The notes: generated from the sequence alone by a model not told the origin. Shown: positions 24,774-34,262, numbered from the stretch's first letter. The stretch: DNA of 35,941 nt from Desulfobacteraceae bacterium (GCA_003597945.1 QZJS01000080.1:1-35941), one strand, 5' to 3'. Numbers and translations are program-made.

Positions 24774-26558
24774 TTATGATTCAACAAAATGTTTGAGTTT
24801 CCGGCTGCGGGTCGGGTGGCGCAGTTTACGCAATGCCTTGGCCTCGATCTGCCGAATCCGCTCACGGGTGACGGCAAAATCACTGCCCACCTCTTCTAAT
24901 GTGTGATCGGCTTTTTCCCCGATACCGAACCGCATGCGCAGTACCTTTTCCTCCCGCGGCGTCAGCGTGGCCAGCACCTTACGGGTCTGCTCCGCCAGAT
25001 TCATACTGACCGCGGCATCAGAAGGCAGCATAAAGGTTTTGTCTTCGATAAAATCTCCTAAATGACTGTCGTCTTCTTCGCCGATGGGTGTTTCCAGTGA
25101 AATGGGCTCCCTTGCGATTTTGAGGACTTTTCTGACCTTGTCCAAAGGAACTTCCATCTTGTCGGCGATTTCATCGGGCGTGGGTTCGCGTCCCAGCTCC
25201 TGCACCAGATAACGGGAAGTCCGGATCAGCTTGTTGATGGTTTCGATCATATGCACCGGAATACGGATGGTCCTGGCCTGATCCGCAATGGCCCGGGTGA
25301 TGGCCTGCCGGATCCACCAGGTGGCATATGTGGAAAATTTATAGCCCCGTCGGTATTCGAATTTATCCACCGCCTTCATCAGTCCGACATTGCCTTCCTG
25401 GATCAGATCCAGAAACTGCAAGCCCCGGTTGGTATATTTTTTGGCGATGCTGACCACCAGTCGCAAATTAGCTCTGACAAGGTTGCTCTTGGCCTCCTTG
25501 GCGATCATCCGTCCTTCTTCAATGTTGCTCATAATCCGTTTCAACGTCCGTGCATCCGCCTTGATTTCGGATTCCCGATGAAGGATCTGGTTATGAATAT
25601 TCTTTAATTCGTTATAAACTTCAGTGGCTTCCTTTTTTTTCAACGGGGTGCAGGCGCAAACCCACTGGGTGAATTTTTTTTCACTGGCGCTTATATTTTC
25701 ACGAACATCCACCAGGGGCGCCTCAATGACGGCGGCGCATTTGCACAGACGTTTGTTGGCCTCGTCAAACCAGATGATATGATCCTGAATCTTTTTTTCA
25801 ATCCCGTCGATCACATCGCTTTCCATGCGCCAGTCTTTAAAATGTTCAAATATTTTGCGGTTCCGGCGACGGATGGACCGACGGATTCGACGGGCTTCAT
25901 CGGCCGGAAGATTATCAGATGAAAAAAGTTTTTCTCGAAGCTCCCGGTTCTCCATTTCGATCTCCTTGATGGCCGAAATGGTCTCTAGAAACTTTTCAAT
26001 CTGAATGGATTCATCAATAATGGTGTCGCCCTCGTCAATATCCCGCAACACATGCTTGGGGCGGGTGGCGCCCGTTAAAATCTCATCCCCCATACGAATA
26101 ATGCTTTCAACGCCGAGCATGGTCTCAAGCATGGCACGCAGAACTTCCTGCTCGCCGTCTTCGATTCGCTTGGCGATTTCAATCTCGCCCTCCCGCGATA
26201 AAAGCGTGACAAGACCCATTTCCCGAAGATACATTTTCACGGGGTCCGCCACGGTACCGTAGGTGGCGATGGCATCGATTTCATCGGTCTGTGAGAGTTT
26301 TTCCGAATCACCTTCATCTTTTTTTTCAGATTCGGAAAGCTTTTTTCTTTTTTCCACCACTTCAATATCGAGATCATCAAACCACATCAGGGTCTCGTCG
26401 ATTTGTTCCGGAGTCATCATGTCTTCGGGCAGGGCATCGCTGATCTGCTCAAAAGTCAAATACCCCTGCTTCTTTCCCCGGGTGACAAGTTCATTGAATT
26501 TTTCCGTCTTAACTTCCTGAGATTCTGTTTTTTTCTGTTTTGCGGGCTTTTTTGCCAT
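24774..26558 (-). CDS. rpoD: RNA polymerase primary sigma factor RpoD
   Basis: Housekeeping sigma-70, 594 residues. Region 1.1 covers about 18-85 ([23 protein letters not shown]), then region 1.2 ([21 protein letters not shown]) and a long non-conserved region, then regions 2.1-2.4 ([40 protein letters not shown]). Region 3 has [14 protein letters not shown] and region 4.2 the -35 helix-turn-helix [20 protein letters not shown]. The promoter-melting and -10 residues are all in place. AGGAGGCG precedes the ATG. It follows dnaG by 64 bp, the dnaG-rpoD part of the classic macromolecular-synthesis operon; rpsU is not here. Confidence 0.98.
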   Translation of the reverse strand: MAKKPAKQKKTESQEVKTEKFNELVTRGKKQGYLTFEQISDALPEDMMTPEQIDETLMWFDDLDIEVVEKRKKLSESEKKDEGDSEKLSQTDEIDAIATYGTVADPVKMYLREMGLVTLLSREGEIEIAKRIEDGEQEVLRAMLETMLGVESIIRMGDEILTGATRPKHVLRDIDEGDTIIDESIQIEKFLETISAIKEIEMENRELREKLFSSDNLPADEARRIRRSIRRRNRKIFEHFKDWRMESDVIDGIEKKIQDHIIWFDEANKRLCKCAAVIEAPLVDVRENISASEKKFTQWVCACTPLKKKEATEVYNELKNIHNQILHRESEIKADARTLKRIMSNIEEGRMIAKEAKSNLVRANLRLVVSIAKKYTNRGLQFLDLIQEGNVGLMKAVDKFEYRRGYKFSTYATWWIRQAITRAIADQARTIRIPVHMIETINKLIRTSRYLVQELGREPTPDEIADKMEVPLDKVRKVLKIAREPISLETPIGEEDDSHLGDFIEDKTFMLPSDAAVSMNLAEQTRKVLATLTPREEKVLRMRFGIGEKADHTLEEVGSDFAVTRERIRQIEAKALRKLRHPTRSRKLKHFVES

Positions 26559-26622
26559 TAAATGTCGCCTCCTGACAAAACGTTAAATTATACGTATTAT
26601 CATCTGTTATGCAGTGCGTTTT

Positions 26623-28410
26623 CTATGGACGTCTGCGAATCTGTTTCTGTTTTTCTTTTAATAAATTAAAAAGTAAATCCGGATCATTGCTTTCCTCGGC
26701 GGCTTTGATCCGATTGAGCAACAGGCCGCGCCGCCGGGCATTGGCGCCCATATATTGCGCGATCAGCGCATTACAGGACCGGGGGTCCCAGTTCGCGCAT
26801 TCCATGGCTAAAGACGCCGCCAATTCCCGGAGATCCGGGTCATCGAGATGATTCATCAATCCAGCCGGGCTCTGGTCTCCTGATGCGGGTCGCTGGAGGA
26901 TCATCTCACCGATTCGGCGCAGCCGCCTGTCTTGAAAATAATGCAGAATGCCTTCGGTTTCAATGCCGCCGGCCAGGTCCGGGGCATGAATCATCATGGC
27001 GATGAGCTGGCGCTCGATGCGAAACATTTCCGATGTGCAGACCGGGTCCTTCGCCGACGGCGATTTTGAAGCTTCTGTCGGCATCCCTGTGACGACGCTG
27101 TCAGACGGCTTTCTGGAAGCACCCCTTATTTTTTCAAGAATGGCGGTTTCATCGATATTGAGGCGCTCGGCAAGATGCCGGACATAAACCGACCTGACCA
27201 CGCCGTCGGCCAGGCCGACAAGAGATCCGGCAACATCGGCGATGACACGGATTTTTCCTTCCATGGACATACCGTGTGCCTTGATGGCGGATTCAATGAG
27301 AAATGCCATCATTCCCAATGCCTTCTCAGTGATCTCTTCAAACGCCTGAGCCCCGAACTGCCGTAAAAATGAGTCCGGATCATGTCCTTTGGGAAGAACA
27401 AGGATCGCGGCATCCACGGATTCATTCATGAAAATCGTGATGCTGCGATGAACGGCCCGCATCCCGGCCTCGTCAGAATCGAAAACAAGATAAGCCTTTT
27501 TGGCAAAACCGCGGCGCAGCAACCGAACATGCTCAACGGTCAAAGACGTGCCCAGGGTAGCCACGGAATTGGTAAATCCATGCTGATGCATGGCCAAAAG
27601 ATCAAAATACCCCTCGACGATATAGACCGATCCGGTCTCACGGCACCGGTCCCGGGCCGCGTGAACACCGTATAGGGAACGGCTTTTGTGATAGATCGGG
27701 CTTTCCGGGGAGTTGAGATATTTGGGACTTGCGTCATCGATGACCCGCCCGCCGAAACCGATGATCCGCGTTGAAATATCATAGATCGGGAAAATAATGC
27801 GCTTCCGGAATCGATCGTAGTATCCATCGCTTTTTCTGGGGATGATCAGCCCAAGGACTTCCGCCGGTTTGAGAGACCGGTGTTTCTGATTCAGGAAACG
27901 CGACAGATGATCCCATCCTTCCGGCGCGTACCCCACGCCGAAAGACGTGATGATCTCTTCCGCAAATCCCCGCTTTTCAATATATGCCCTGGCGATTTTC
28001 CCCCGGCCGGGATCTTTCAGGCAGGACTGATAAAAACCCATTACCTGCTGATTGATCTCAAACAACGCGTCCCGTTCGGCCAGCATTTTTCGCTGTTCGG
28101 GCGTCATTGGTTCCGACGGCAGGGTAATTCCGTATCGTTTGGCCACACCCTGCACCGCTTCCATAAAACCGATTCCGTCATGTTTCATCAGAAAACTGAA
28201 CACATCGCCGCCAGCACCGCACCCGAAACAATAAAACATCTGTTTGGTCTGACTGACCGTAAACGAAGGCGTCTTTTCAGAATGAAACGGACAAAGACCG
28301 GAGAGGTCTTTGCCCGATTTCTTTAAAACCACCCGTTCTGATATAATATCGACGATATCAGCGGCGTTTCGGATTTCCGCAAGTTTGTCTTCCGGAATAT
28401 TGATCGCCAA
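26623..28410 (-). CDS. dnaG: DNA primase DnaG
   Basis: Makes RNA primers for replication; 595 residues. N-terminal CHC2 zinc domain (LCPFHSEKTPSF ... FYCFGCGAGGDVFSFL), then the catalytic core with the TOPRIM acidic residues in VYIVEGYFDLLAMHQ and LVFDSDEAGMRA, and a C-terminal DnaB-interacting region. The start is a TTG at 28410 preceded by GGGAGG with eight bases spacing; the nearby ATG in the ribosome region is out of frame. TTG may keep primase expression low in the shared dnaG-rpoD transcript. Confidence 0.97.
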   Translation of the reverse strand: MAINIPEDKLAEIRNAADIVDIISERVVLKKSGKDLSGLCPFHSEKTPSFTVSQTKQMFYCFGCGAGGDVFSFLMKHDGIGFMEAVQGVAKRYGITLPSEPMTPEQRKMLAERDALFEINQQVMGFYQSCLKDPGRGKIARAYIEKRGFAEEIITSFGVGYAPEGWDHLSRFLNQKHRSLKPAEVLGLIIPRKSDGYYDRFRKRIIFPIYDISTRIIGFGGRVIDDASPKYLNSPESPIYHKSRSLYGVHAARDRCRETGSVYIVEGYFDLLAMHQHGFTNSVATLGTSLTVEHVRLLRRGFAKKAYLVFDSDEAGMRAVHRSITIFMNESVDAAILVLPKGHDPDSFLRQFGAQAFEEITEKALGMMAFLIESAIKAHGMSMEGKIRVIADVAGSLVGLADGVVRSVYVRHLAERLNIDETAILEKIRGASRKPSDSVVTGMPTEASKSPSAKDPVCTSEMFRIERQLIAMMIHAPDLAGGIETEGILHYFQDRRLRRIGEMILQRPASGDQSPAGLMNHLDDPDLRELAASLAMECANWDPRSCNALIAQYMGANARRRGLLLNRIKAAEESNDPDLLFNLLKEKQKQIRRRP

Positions 28411-28535
28411 GTAACATGCCTCCCGTCACGATCTTAGGAGAAGTGTCGTAGTGCGGCAGAAAAAGTCCACGTCCGGTCTTACCGATGGGCACGGAAATGG
28501 ACGATCGATGCGATAATTATATTGTGTAACACCCA

Positions 28536-28564
28536 AAATTAGGTATTGCAGCGGGAATTGTCAA
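28536..28564 (-). promoter_or_regulatory. Candidate sigma-70 promoter for dnaG-rpoD
   Basis: On the minus strand a perfect -35 TTGACA (28564-28559) is followed, after 17 bp, by TAATTT (28541-28536), a mediocre -10. A perfect TATAAT lies a little further downstream (about 28519) but without a good -35 at the right spacing. The location, between hisA and dnaG, fits a promoter for the primase-sigma operon. Motif match only. Confidence 0.4.
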
Positions 28565-28576
28565 ACAAAAAATAAT

Positions 28577-29302
28577 TTATTTTTTCAAACGATTGATGGT
28601 GGCCCGCAAATCAAGACTGCCGTCATAAATCGCCCGCCCGGTAATGACGCCGATAACGCCGAGCGGCTCAAGGGGAAGCAGATTTTCAATATCGGTCCAT
28701 GACGACACCCCGCCGGAGGCCACCACGGGGATCGTAATGGCGGATGCCAGTTTTTCGGTTTCCATGATGTTGGGGCCGGTCCGCATGCCGTCGCGTTCGA
28801 TATCGGTAAAATTAATGGCCGCGGCCCCGCTGTCTTCAAATCTTTTCGCCAGCTCCACGGCCGTCACCCGGGTGGCTTTGGTCCACCCCTCGATGGCGAC
28901 AAATCCCTTTCTGGCGTCGATTCCAACGACGACGCGCTCCGGAAACTTCCGGCACGCGGTTTTGACCAGATCCGGATTGCGCACCGCCTCGGTGCCGATG
29001 ACCACGCGGTGTACCCCCGCGTCAAGATACATTTCAATGGTTTCCATGTCACGAATTCCGCCACCGACCTGGATCGGCACCGCAATCCGGGCGATGATGG
29101 CGGAAATGGCGGACAGATTGCCGGGTCGCTTTTCCACCGCGCCGTCTAAGTCCACCACATGAATAATTTCCGCGCCCTCGCTTTCCCACCGCGCGGCCAT
29201 GGCCGAAGGATCATCGGAAAAAACGGTTTCAGCGTCCATGCGGCCCTGAAGGAGCCGGACGCATCTGCCGTTTTTAATATCAATTGCCGGAATAATGATC
29301 AT
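28577..29302 (-). CDS. hisA: ProFAR isomerase HisA
   Basis: Fourth-stage isomerase of histidine synthesis, converting ProFAR to PRFAR; a 241-residue (beta-alpha)8 barrel. The N-terminal half has IIPAIDIKNGRCVRLLQG (catalytic Asp in AID) and VDLDGA; the C-terminal half has INFTDIERDGMRTGPN (second catalytic Asp) and the phosphate loops IQVGGGIRDM and VVASGGVSS. It follows hisB by 42 bp on the same strand. HisF and HisH, the usual partners, are not in the window. Confidence 0.96.
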   Translation of the reverse strand: MIIIPAIDIKNGRCVRLLQGRMDAETVFSDDPSAMAARWESEGAEIIHVVDLDGAVEKRPGNLSAISAIIARIAVPIQVGGGIRDMETIEMYLDAGVHRVVIGTEAVRNPDLVKTACRKFPERVVVGIDARKGFVAIEGWTKATRVTAVELAKRFEDSGAAAINFTDIERDGMRTGPNIMETEKLASAITIPVVASGGVSSWTDIENLLPLEPLGVIGVITGRAIYDGSLDLRATINRLKK

Positions 29303-29344
29303 GGGTCTATTTTATTCATATATGTTCTGATTGATGGGTTACGA

Positions 29345-29932
29345 CTATAAAATACCTTTTGAGGAAAGCACGCGGGATACCCGTTCATCAATACCCGTGG
29401 CCTGGTCCAGAGACCGGGCAAATGCCTTGAAAACGGATTCGATCACATGATGATCGTTGTCGCCGTATCGCATATTGATATGCAGATTCATGCCGGAACG
29501 ATTCGCCAGGGCTCTGAAAAACTCCTTATAAAGCAAGGTTTGGCCTTCGGGGCGGTTGTTAAAACCTTCGGGCAGACGATAGACCAGATAGGGACGGTTG
29601 GAAAGGTCGATGGTGACTGCGGTCAGGGCGTCGTCCATGGGCACTTCGGCAAACCCGTATCGCCGGATTCCTTTACGATCGCCCATAGCCGTGCCAATCA
29701 GATCCCCCATCACCAGACCGACATCTTCTACGGTATGATGATGATCCACAGCGATATCGCCGACGGCGCTGACGGTGAGATCAAAAAATCCATGAACCGA
29801 AAACAGGGTCAGCATATGGTCGAAAAAAGGAATGCCGGTGGTAATATCATACTCGCCGGCGCCGTCGAGATGGATGGCGGCCTTAATTCTTGTCTCCCGC
29901 GTGGTTCGTTCGATATCGGCGTATCGTTTCAT
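29345..29932 (-). CDS. hisB: Imidazoleglycerol-phosphate dehydratase HisB
   Basis: Manganese-dependent dehydratase of histidine synthesis; 195 residues, the monofunctional form without the N-terminal phosphatase found in enterics. The two pseudo-repeated metal motifs are visible: FFDHMLTLFSVHG with DHHHTVEDVG in the first half, and MRYGDNDHHVIESVFKAFARSL in the second. The order hisB-hisA on one strand, with only 42 bp between, indicates cotranscription. The TerB-like small gene lies 15 bp upstream. Confidence 0.97.
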   Translation of the reverse strand: MKRYADIERTTRETRIKAAIHLDGAGEYDITTGIPFFDHMLTLFSVHGFFDLTVSAVGDIAVDHHHTVEDVGLVMGDLIGTAMGDRKGIRRYGFAEVPMDDALTAVTIDLSNRPYLVYRLPEGFNNRPEGQTLLYKEFFRALANRSGMNLHINMRYGDNDHHVIESVFKAFARSLDQATGIDERVSRVLSSKGIL

Positions 29933-29947
29933 GGCAAATATCCTTTT

Positions 29948-30151
29948 TCAGCCCCTGACCCTCTTGATGGTTCCGTTGCTGATCATTCCATGGAACTGTG
30001 AAAGCATGGTTTTTTCTTCAGCGTCAAGATGTCCGTCATCCAGCGCGCAACCCATGATTTGCTCGTATTCATCGGGCGTCACCTCAAGATCACTGATAGC
30101 GTGCTTGATCAGTTCTTTTAGTTTGGTGGCTGATTTACTTGGTTTTTGCAT
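29948..30151 (-). CDS. TerB-like small helical protein
   Basis: A 67-residue acidic-helical protein. The block DEYEQIMGCALDDGHLDAEEKTMLSQFHGMI resembles the DGxLDxxE repeat of the TerB / tellurite-resistance-like fold, which binds metals in acidic loops, or an EF-hand-like turn. The match is short and only suggestive. It has a proper AGGAG site before the ATG and a 15-bp gap to hisB, so it probably is translated with the his genes. No signal peptide. Function unknown. Confidence 0.65.
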   Translation of the reverse strand: MQKPSKSATKLKELIKHAISDLEVTPDEYEQIMGCALDDGHLDAEEKTMLSQFHGMISNGTIKRVRG

Positions 30152-30334
30152 CGGTAAGATCTCCTGTCCGTTTTATGGTTATCCGTTTTTTTCCCTTTTC
30201 GATGCGGAAAAATTTTTCAATTCGAGATGGAAGCCGGCGGTGAAAACCGGGGCGACAATGGCGGGAAGTCCGCCGGCATTTGCGCGGATGTGACGTTGCT
30301 TCTGCTTAAGGTGTAAAAGAAAAGATCGAGAAGA

Positions 30335-30410
30335 TGGTGGAGATGAGGGGGATCGAACCCCTGACCTCGGCATTGCGAACGCCGCGCTCTCCCAGCTGAG
30401 CTACATCCCC
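30335..30410 (-). tRNA. tRNA-Ala (anticodon CGC)
   Basis: GGGGATG/CATCTCC acceptor (with a G-U pair), discriminator A and encoded CCA. D-arm AGCTCAGCTGGGAGAGC, anticodon arm CGGCG-TTCGCAA-TGCCG giving CGC, T-arm AGGGG-TTCGATC-CCCCT. 76 nt. Confidence 0.95.
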
Positions 30411-30508
30411 ACATGAAAACGACCTTAATGCTATTATCACATCGCGAATTCAGGTCAATAAAAATGTTTTCATATGATGAAAATGTCCATGATTGTCAAC
30501 AGTAATTT

Positions 30509-31324
30509 TCATTCCAAATGGCTAAAAGCCGTATTTCGAAGACTATCAATGTCCATGTCCGAACGGATCCCGAAACGGGTAAGGGCAAAGTCGAACTTGA
30601 CCGGATCATCCGGCGCCCATTTACAAAATCCCCTGGTGATTTCGACGGCGGTTTTGAGATCCGCCTGGGATCGGCTGGTCAAATTGAGCATCCGTCCGAT
30701 GCGATACATATGGATGTCAACGGGCACCAGCAGTTTGGACGCTGGTATGCGGTTCCAGCCGCCGGGATCCACGGCGTCTTGGCGCACCATCCATCGCAGA
30801 TAAAGATGCAGCCGCTTGCAGGCGCTTTTCTTTTGCGGGCACGGGATTAAATGGCCGACGCCGTTGCCGTTATTGCTGACCCCGCTGCTGTCGGCCGTGG
30901 CATGCAGCCGTTTGGTAAAGTTTATCAGCGCCGGCAGAACCGATTCATCCGCTGACGAAAATCCTTCCAGAAAACAGTCATAGAGCGAGCCGCAGGTTTT
31001 AATGGTTTGCCCGATACCCGCCAGAAGGGCCGCGATATGATCCCCCGTGGCGAACCGGTGAACCATATGGGCATAGGTTGCTTTGATGTCTGCGGCCGGG
31101 GCGGCGATCAAAAATTCGTAGGGCGAATCGCCCATGGGCTCCAGCACGGCCCCCACGCTCTTTAAAATCTGCCCCACCCTGCCGTATGCCAGGCAGGCGG
31201 CAATGAGACCGGCGATCTCCCGATCTTGGCGGGTTGGATAACGATACAAAAACTCCAGCGGGTCAGGATGGACATACTCCCGGCGGTTATAACGGTCATA
31301 GAGCCGATTTAATTGATCCCGCAT
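30509..31324 (-). CDS. TIGR02757 (DUF2400) family protein
   Basis: A 271-residue cytoplasmic protein. YVHPDPLEFLYRYPTRQDREIAGLIAACLAYGRV near the N-terminus, then CKRLHLYLRWMVRQDAVDPGGW and LLVPVDIHMYRIGRMLNLTSR in the second half, are the hallmarks of this family. Its HhH-like architecture is reminiscent of DNA-glycosylase folds, but no activity is established. The ATG at 31324 starts a compact gene with no cotranscribed neighbour within 60 bp. Confidence 0.85.
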   Translation of the reverse strand: MRDQLNRLYDRYNRREYVHPDPLEFLYRYPTRQDREIAGLIAACLAYGRVGQILKSVGAVLEPMGDSPYEFLIAAPAADIKATYAHMVHRFATGDHIAALLAGIGQTIKTCGSLYDCFLEGFSSADESVLPALINFTKRLHATADSSGVSNNGNGVGHLIPCPQKKSACKRLHLYLRWMVRQDAVDPGGWNRIPASKLLVPVDIHMYRIGRMLNLTSRSQADLKTAVEITRGFCKWAPDDPVKFDFALTRFGIRSDMDIDSLRNTAFSHLE

Positions 31325-31387
31325 ACGATTATACTATAAACTCACCAAATTTTAATCCGAAGTTTGCCATATGCTTCGGTGGAATTA

Positions 31388-31591
31388 TCACTCAAAGGCC
31401 CGGCCCGGTTTAAGACCCAGCAGTTTAAAAAATTTGGCCGCCGGACAGAATCCCGTTATAGAGGCTTGTAGCATATTCGCGCCGATCAATACCGTCAATC
31501 CAAGCCAGAATGGACTGTGCACCCATGAAAGAAACAGACTGATCAACGTCATGGTTCCGGCCGTACCCATTACCATTCGATCGATGTTCAT
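31388..31591 (-). CDS. YgaP-type small membrane protein (DUF2892)
   Basis: A 67-residue protein with two membrane helices (about 7-25 and 27-46) followed by ITGFCPAAKFFKLLGLKPG, the family's conserved end with an FCP motif. This is the transmembrane domain of YgaP without the rhodanese part, often encoded beside metal or sulfur genes. An AGGAGG site precedes the ATG. It lies just downstream of the copA 3' remnant, so it was probably once the gene after a copper ATPase. Confidence 0.85.
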   Translation of the reverse strand: MNIDRMVMGTAGTMTLISLFLSWVHSPFWLGLTVLIGANMLQASITGFCPAAKFFKLLGLKPGRAFE

Positions 31592-31609
31592 CTTAAACCT
31601 CCTCCTGTG

Positions 31610-31818
31610 TTCAGTCGATACGCGTTTTTGACAGCAACAGACTGTTGGTCACCACGGAAATGCTGCTCAGCGACATGGCCAGCGCGGCCAGCATGGGGTT
31701 GAGTTCCTGAAGCGCAGGCGGCATGCCGGGAACCAGACAGAGTATCCCCCCGGCCACGAGAATCAGAATGACGTTTTAGCCGAAGGCGGAAAACAGGTTC
31801 TGGCCAATAATTTTCATG
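31610..31818 (-). pseudogene. Second copy of the copA 3' end, with stop codon
   Basis: This 209-bp block aligns without gaps to 34263-34471, the last ~69 codons of the P-type ATPase gene. The 3'-most ~125 bp are nearly identical (three differences seen), the rest increasingly different. The same frame can be read: MKIIGQNLFSAFG, then TAA, then NVILILVAGGI, where the intact gene has [14 protein letters not shown]. It therefore lacks the catalytic parts and carries a stop; it is a remnant of a second ATPase gene or of a duplication. Confidence 0.85.
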
Positions 31819-31831
31819 TTTTTTTAGTTAG

Positions 31832-31862
31832 AGAGGGTGGGATCAGATGATTCCCACCCTCT
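31832..31862. terminator. Perfect 11-bp hairpin after the Ig/IPTL gene
   Basis: AGAGGGTGGGA (31832-31842) and TCCCACCCTCT (31852-31862) with a nine-base loop, directly beyond the stop of the minus-strand Ig-repeat gene. No T-run follows the stem on the minus strand, so it may terminate poorly or protect the 3' end. Confidence 0.55.
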
Positions 31863-31870
31863 GAAAAATA

Positions 31871-33586
31871 TTAATTATCTCGCTGTCTGTTGTTAGCTGT
31901 CTGCTTGCGCCTGATGACGATAACACTTATCATTAACAGGGCCATGGCCATAAAAATCATTCCCCACTCCGAAAGCGTCGGAATAGGCGTCACACCACGG
32001 ATTCGTATTGTATAGTCTCTGCTGTCGGTACAGCCCAGAGGCGTTGACGCGGTGATGGTAAACGTCCATGACCCGACCTGGGTCGGCGTTCCCGAAATCA
32101 CATAACTGCCGGAACTGCCGCTGAGTCCCGGCGGCAGATCTCCGCTCAGTTCAAATATGGCATCCTCTTCACTGGCAGTGATCGTGGTGCTGTAGAACTG
32201 GCCGAGAAAACCGTCGGGCAAATTATTTGTTATCGGCCCCAGGATAATCCCCGGGCAAACAATAAGCCGGTAATCCCGTGATCCCGGACAGCCATTGGAA
32301 TCCGTGGCCGTGATGGTAAAATTAAATTCAAAATTCGCATCGCCTGGAACCGGAGTGCCGGTGAGAAGACCATCGGATGTCAGATTGAAATCTGATGGCA
32401 GATCCCCGTTTGTCACCTCAAAAGTATAAGGTTCCGAACCTCCAAATCCGGTAAACTGAACACTATAAAATAAACCGACCACGGCGGTTGGCAGCTCGGC
32501 CGGATTCGGCTTAACAGAAGGACAAACGGGATCATCCCCGTCCTGCCATTGTTTAAATGCATCATTATCGAATGTTTCGCCGTAATCCGTACAGACCTCG
32601 TTGCCCGCCGCGTTGGTAAAACAGGCGCGGATTACATCCGTTCCCGGGCCGCCGTCACCCTCATAGGTAAAGGTCGCCTCACCGTTTGAATCGGTTGTAT
32701 CTGCGGCATCGGGCTCATCGCTGTTTGGTCCCATTCTTATTGAAAAAGTAACTTCTATACCCTCAATGGAATTGCCTTTAAGGTCCCGGACCGTAGCCGT
32801 GACTGTATGCCATATTTCTTCCAAATCGAGACGGTTGACCGCAAAAAGCGGATTGAGTGTGATGGCCTCTTCCGTCCACTCTTTTGCAACGACATTGGAA
32901 CATATAGCCTCATCAGCTATAGTGAAGCAGGCCTGAATGTTATCAGTCCCCACCCCGCCGTTTCCGGCATAACTGAAAGTCGCTTCGCCACTTCCATCAG
33001 TTATATCTAAACCTGTCGCTCCGATATTTGGCCCGGAAATAACTTCAAAGGTTACAGTGATCCCTGACTGTGGAGCACCGGCGGCATCCCTGATTGTGGC
33101 CGTAACCATATGCGTTTCCCCGACCAAATTAAGATCATATTCCGGGGTAAGATCAATGTCATATTGCGTTTCTTGTAAAGGATTCCAGACCTTGGTTACT
33201 GTTTGCGAGCAGACAAATATTCCTGATCCAGGTTGGCCTTCTTCGTAACAGGCCTGGATTACATCCGTTCCGGGGCCTCCATCACCTGTATAAGTGAACG
33301 TCGCTTCACCATTGTCGTCAGTTATGTCTGAATCTGTCGCTCCGGTGTTTGGTCCGGAAATAACTTCGAAAGTGACAGTGATACCGGCCTGCGGAACTCC
33401 GGTTCCATCCGTAATTGTCCCAGTAACTGTATGTGAATCCCCGACAATATTAACGTCAGTTTCCGGAGTCAGGGTAATAAGAAATGCGCTGTTAGGGGTG
33501 GGAATCCAATTGGTAAAATCAGATGTCTGTTCAGTGGGGTCAACTCCGATACCGGTGTTCCACGCCGTGGAAACAGGGTTGCCCCC
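31871..33586 (-). CDS. Ig-repeat IPTL-CTERM surface protein, part after the in-frame TGA
   Basis: The open frame that continues the gene starting at 34126 beyond a TGA at 33587-33589. It first gives GNPVSTAWNTGIGVDPTEQT, which looks like the continuation of the upstream domain. Three invasin-like (Big_1-type) Ig repeats follow, each with GITVTFEV or a variant, GxGEATFxYxGDGGPGTD and an ACF/ACY end. Then two putative Ig (He_PIG-like) domains with LTGTPVPGD and ISGTPTQVGSWTFTITA. The C-terminus is an IPTL-CTERM sorting tail: IPTLSEWGMIFMAMALL, then IRRKQ. No ATG with a ribosome site is near the TGA, so independent translation is unlikely; a TTG near 33127 is the only internal start-like codon I noted and has no ribosome site I can point to. 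Confidence 0.75.
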   Translation of the reverse strand, partial: GGNPVSTAWNTGIGVDPTEQTSDFTNWIPTPNSAFLITLTPETDVNIVGDSHTVTGTITDGTGVPQAGITVTFEVISGPNTGATDSDITDDNGEATFTYTGDGGPGTDVIQACYEEGQPGSGIFVCSQTVTKVWNPLQETQYDIDLTPEYDLNLVGETHMVTATIRDAAGAPQSGITVTFEVISGPNIGATGLDITDGSGEATFSYAGNGGVGTDNIQACFTIADEAICSNVVAKEWTEEAITLNPLFAVNRLDLEEIWHTVTATVRDLKGNSIEGIEVTFSIRMGPNSDEPDAADTTDSNGEATFTYEGDGGPGTDVIRACFTNAAGNEVCTDYGETFDNDAFKQWQDGDDPVCPSVKPNPAELPTAVVGLFYSVQFTGFGGSEPYTFEVTNGDLPSDFNLTSDGLLTGTPVPGDANFEFNFTITATDSNGCPGSRDYRLIVCPGIILGPITNNLPDGFLGQFYSTTITASEEDAIFELSGDLPPGLSGSSGSYVISGTPTQVGSWTFTITASTPLGCTDSRDYTIRIRGVTPIPTLSEWGMIFMAMALLMISVIVIRRKQTANNRQRDN

Positions 33587-33589
33587 TCA
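33556..33589 (-). other. In-frame TGA followed by a short hairpin
   Basis: TGA at 33589-33587 separates two parts of one frame. Twenty bases after it, TTCCAC and GTGGAA (33572-33567 and 33563-33558) form a six-bp stem with loop GGC. The spacing and the G at the loop start fit the loose description of a bacterial SECIS, but the stem is short and the loop is GGC rather than GGT. A simple nonsense mutation (for example GGA to TGA) explains it as well or better. Confidence 0.4.
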
Positions 33590-34126
33590 CTTTATGTAAA
33601 AGTCACCCCATATTGGCGGTTCAACACTCTTAAACGTGTATGTCCCGCCAACCGAAGAGGAGGAGCTGTCAAATTTGATCCCGACAAGATCGGTTCCCAG
33701 ATTGGGGTTGCCATTATTGGCCCCGGCCCGGGTTTCATTCGGAAAATTTATATCCCTTGGCCAAAAATTTCCCCCGGGCGGCGTCTCAACTTTTGCATTG
33801 GCTCCAAAAACATAATCTCCGAAATTTTCGAAATCAACTTCAGGACTGATTTCCAGAATCCAGTGGCTGACATCCGGGTTAACTGCAGAACCGTCTTTGT
33901 TGGCAACTGTGTAAGAATAATTCCAGAAAGACCCGTCAAAATATATTTCCCATGAAATTCTAAAGCCGCCGTTTGCATCTAAATAACCACCTGTGGAATC
34001 GATGCCGGAACCTGACGGTGTGGTTCGAAAACCGCTGTAATTACCTGGACCAACCGGTACACCGGCTGCAACTGCCAGACTGGCAAACAATAATAAAAAC
34101 CCTGCCAAATAAAATATTTTTTTCAT
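33587..34126 (-). CDS. Ig-repeat IPTL-CTERM surface protein, N-terminal part up to TGA
   Basis: The first 179 codons of a secreted protein. A signal peptide is clear (MKKIFYLAGFLLLFASLAVAA). The following domain has SWEIYFDGSFWNYSYTV, HWILEISPE and a closing EPPIWGDFYIK, an all-beta secreted module I have seen in PEP-CTERM/IPTL-type proteins; there the sequence after GDFY continues with a Gly-rich turn and YNTGF-like residues, just as found beyond the TGA here. Hence the stop interrupts the domain. GGAGG lies close before the ATG. The gene is flanked by copA and a second copA 3' end. Confidence 0.75.
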   Translation of the reverse strand: MKKIFYLAGFLLLFASLAVAAGVPVGPGNYSGFRTTPSGSGIDSTGGYLDANGGFRISWEIYFDGSFWNYSYTVANKDGSAVNPDVSHWILEISPEVDFENFGDYVFGANAKVETPPGGNFWPRDINFPNETRAGANNGNPNLGTDLVGIKFDSSSSSVGGTYTFKSVEPPIWGDFYIK

Positions 34127-34262
34127 CGATCCTCCTTTTTCAGTTAAACCTTTAAAATTTCATACCAAAAAGCCTCGTTCAATCTGTTCAATGTCAGGCT
34201 CCCGGCAGAACCCATATCAACAGTTATTCAATCATCTTGCACTTCCTGATCTCACTCCTGAT

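Noticed and set aside
33556..33589. Calling the split Ig/IPTL gene a selenoprotein outright
   Set aside because: The hairpin is short, the loop is not the usual GGT, and nothing in a structural Ig-type surface protein calls for selenocysteine; kept only as one of several explanations.
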